64,000 bases of DNA, from NCBI GenBank assembly GCA_020746105.1, contig CM036619.1, positions 59,197,135 through 59,261,134 of the forward strand, given 5' to 3'. The DNA comes from Trogon surrucura (lineage: Eukaryota > Chordata > Aves > Trogoniformes > Trogonidae). The notes beneath the pieces are model-generated. The model was not told the origin of the DNA. It worked only from the letters and a program-made list of their open reading frames with translations, and ran no database searches. The translations under genes were made by a program, and so were the position numbers. Shown piece by piece: positions 61,364 to 64,000 of the stretch. Position 1 is the stretch's first letter; each line of letters opens with the position of its first letter.

Positions 61364-62377
61364 TTTTCCAGATATGTTCTCTAATTTAAATGAATTTGAT
61401 AGTGACAAACTCTCAGCACTCTTTCTGGGTTAACATCATGGATGTTATAATGAACTTTGGGCTCATATATAGCTCCTTCTGGCTATAATCTCTTGTCAGT
61501 AAATAAGACTTTAACAAGAACTGTTAAATGTTCTGATAAAATTTGAACTGCTTTATTTTTTTTTCCCCTGGTATCCCAGCCAGTTGTAGAAATCCTGTTT
61601 TTTTTTTATTTGGGTTTTTTTTTAATTTTCTTTGGCATTTGCCAGCCCAAGTTGCAGCTCGGATTAAGTGTATCAGAATTAGCAAAACAAGAAGACCTGA
61701 GTATCTTACTGAATTTTAGCTGCTGGGGGCAGCACAGAGATTCTTCACCAGACCCTTCTCCTTCTGAAGACACTTCAAGATTGTTACCCCATCCCTCAAA
61801 GTAAGTTTTCCACTATGGCTGTGTACACTTTTCACAGATAAGCCTTGAAGTTGTCATAAACACATTCAAATCTTTATGATAAGATTGGTCCCACCTGCAT
61901 CTTCCAGTTTTTACCTTTGGGCTGGGGAACCTTTAACAGATCTATCTGCTCACCAGTGCTTTTCAGGATAGAGAAGGGTCTGGGCCTGGTAGTGCTTAGA
62001 GTGCGAATTGTCAAGAATTGTCAGATTAATAAGGGAACATCCAAACTGCACCCTTTCACCTTGAGCTAGACTATTTTGTTGCTCTTCAATTCTTGTGAAT
62101 ACCACTTAGAAAGTATCATAGCATTAGATATGCTAAAATAATAATTTGACAATAGACTATCTTGTTAGAGAGAGGTTGTATACATGTCATGATGACAGGA
62201 TAAGGCACTCTAAAGCTATTTGGACTTTAATACTACTTAAGAAACTACTAATGTTTAACTTGATTAAATGTAAGAGAATAGTATCACAGTAAATACCTTA
62301 TGGTATTCCAGCCTGGCATCTCATTATGGCTCCAAAAAGGCATGGGATTCTTGTAAATTCATTGTGCTGTTGGCCAG
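61364..62377. other. Unique non-coding DNA
   Basis: No gene recognised. A T-rich low-complexity tract lies at about 61555-61627. Confidence 0.6.
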
Positions 62378-63284
62378 TCACAGAATCACAGAATCACAGA
62401 ATCACACAGAATCACAGAATGTCAGGGATCGGAAGGGACCTCGAAAGATCATCTAGTCCAATCCCCCTGCCAGAGCAGGAACGCCTAGATAATGCTACAT
62501 AGGAACGTGTCCAGGCGAGTCTTGTATGTCTCCAGAGAAGGAGACTCCACAACCTCCCTGGTCAGCCTGTTCCAGTGTTCCGTCACCCTCACTGAGAAGA
62601 AGTTTTTTCTTGAGTTTAAGCAGAACCTCTTATGTTCCAGTTTCAGCCCATTACCCCTTGTCCTATCAGTGGTTGTCACCGAGAAGAGCCTGGCTCCATC
62701 CTTGTGACACTCACCCTTTATATATTTGTAAACATTAATGAGGTCACAACTCAGTCTCCTCTTCTCCAAACTAAAGAGCCCCAGCTCCTTCAGTCTTCTC
62801 TCATAAGGGAGATGCTCCACTCCCTTAATCATCCTAGTTGCCCTGTGCTGGACTCTCTCCAGCAGTTCCCTGTCTTTCTTGAACTGAGGGGCCCAGAACT
62901 GGACACAAGATTCCAGATGGGGTCTCACCAGGGCAGAGTAGATGGGAAGGAAAACCTCTCTTGACCTACTAACCACCCCCCTTCTAATACACCCCAGGAT
63001 GCCATTGGCCTTCCTGACCACAAGGGCACATTGCTGGCTCATGGTCATCCTGCTGTCCACCAAGACTCCCAGGTCCCTTTCCCCTACACTGCTCTCTAAT
63101 AAGTCATTCCCCAACTTATACTGGAACCTGGGGTTGTTCCTACCCAGATGCAAGACCCTACCCTTACCCTTGTTATATTTCATTAAATTTTTCCCCGCCC
63201 AACTCTCCAACCTGTCCAGATCTCGCTGGATGGCAGAAAAGCCTTCTGGTGTGTCAGCCACTCCTCCCAGCTTGGTGTCATGGT
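62378..63284 (-). mobile_element. Young CR1 LINE 3' fragment (about 900 bp)
   Basis: Minus-strand CR1 with a clear tail of CACAGAAT-type octamers at 62378-62419, a short 3' UTR, and the last quarter of ORF2. Similarity ends near 63284 just upstream of the RT catalytic motif, so the copy is 5'-truncated. It has the longest intact frame of any repeat here and few disruptions, indicating the youngest CR1 in the window. It is the same subfamily as the 52.1-kb copy. No target duplication is evident, as is usual for CR1. Confidence 0.95.
62485..63261 (-). pseudogene. CR1 ORF2 C-terminal fragment (RT thumb and C-terminal region), 258 codons open
   Basis: The translation follows the CR1 ORF2 C-terminus throughout: [106 protein letters not shown], and the terminal [13 protein letters not shown]...LDTFL. 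It ends with a natural TAG just before the 3' UTR. The apparent start is a GTG in mid-domain and not a real initiation codon. Upstream (about 63265-63284) the FADDTKL motif survives only as DHDTKL, so the first catalytic aspartate is changed and the palm is absent. It is a non-functional retrotransposon fragment and not a host gene. Confidence 0.93.
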
Positions 63285-64000
63285 CATGTGTGGATGTCCC
63301 CTATATCCTAGGATATGTCTGCAATGCACTACTAAGTATGATAGCCAGCCAGTAAATCCACCCTCTTGTTTTGTCATGTCCTGCTGGGCATTGCATCACA
63401 AGGCTAGAGAAACTTGCCCTTTTTTGCTAATTCTTTAATGGCCAAATCACGTTTAATATTCAACATGTTGCGGACAGCTTGAGTCAGAAGAGATGGAAAA
63501 TTCCTCACTGCTTAGTAAATGGAATGTTTGTCCCTGACACACATGAAATCTCCAATCCAGGTAGAGCAAGGGATTGAGTTTCTCACGTCTTTTTCTTTTG
63601 TCAACTTCTGAATATGCTGAAAGTCGAGCTATGGAGAAAAAAACAAAACAAAACAAACCACATATCTTTTTGACTTTTTTTCCTGAATCAATTCAGAGAG
63701 AGTCAAATGGCATTCCAGCTGGTTCCTAAACTCTATTTTACTGTCTCTACACCTTTTTGCATATCTTTCCTCACACTCCTATTGACTCTTCAGACTCCCA
63801 TCTAAATTTTAGGAGACTCCTAAAAAGCTTCCTTTCTCCCATCCATTGCTCAAGGCACTCTACAATTAAAGACTGTAACATATGTAGCTTGTAAATATGT
63901 GGACATTACAGAAATTCCAAAGTACTCATTTCAATTAAGGAATGAAATGTCAAGGACCTCAAGAACTGTGCTTCCAATAGCTTATTTTTAGTGTTCTGCA
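63285..64000. other. Unique AT-rich non-coding DNA
   Basis: No gene recognised up to the window edge. An A-rich stretch with AAAAC units is at 63632-63656. The frames present are short and unrecognised. Confidence 0.55.

Noticed and set aside
1..64000. A novel multi-gene system, operon, phage or defence island
   Set aside because: Composition, repeats and lack of dense coding all point to vertebrate non-coding DNA. No gene cluster of any kind is present.

Overview
The window looks like AT-rich, gene-free nuclear DNA from a bird. The avian signs are several CR1 LINE copies that end in the (ATTCTGTG)n-type tail, four solo LTRs (three with perfect 5-bp target-site duplications), scattered CpGs concentrated in those young inserts, and no mammalian-type SINEs. 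I could not identify a species. I recognise no host protein-coding exon, rRNA, tRNA, CRISPR array or bacterial-type operon. The short open frames are chance frames, frames read through repeats, or remnants of CR1 reverse transcriptase. The best reading is an intergenic gene desert or the inside of a very large intron.

Layout. 1-2026 is unique AT-rich DNA. 2032-2887 is a minus-strand solo LTR (TSD CTATG). 2893-11515 is unique. 11516 to about 13960 is the longest mobile element: an old, minus-strand, 5'-truncated CR1 that keeps recognisable endonuclease and reverse-transcriptase remains. About 13960-32650 is unique and includes a homeodomain-core-rich stretch near 14.3-14.6 kb. About 32660-33000 holds a very old plus-strand CR1-like RT fragment. 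34005-34116 and 36894-36986 are short CR1 3' ends. 37332-38478 is a minus-strand solo LTR built largely of imperfect ~45-bp tandem repeats. 38479-48751 is unique. 48757-49196 is a CpG-rich, apparently young minus-strand solo LTR (TSD GGTGG). 52077-52609 is a CR1 3' fragment. About 56085-56225 resembles an old amniote interspersed repeat. 59800-60546 is a plus-strand solo LTR of the same family as the first one (TSD ATCAG). 61262-61363 is a plus-strand CR1 3' end. 62378 to about 63284 is a young minus-strand CR1 fragment with a 258-codon open RT frame.

Taken together, the window records successive retroelement invasions: an ancient CR1 relic, older CR1, younger CR1 and then LTR insertions. The endogenous-retrovirus insertions have been reduced to solo LTRs by LTR-LTR recombination. 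No set of genes works together here. The points most worth following up are the paired LTR family with an expanded purine/pyrimidine minisatellite, the LTR made of 45-bp repeats, a 10-bp hairpin bracketed by 10-bp direct repeats at 50.1 kb, and a few non-repeat stretches that could be conserved regulatory elements. I found no evidence for a new biological system.
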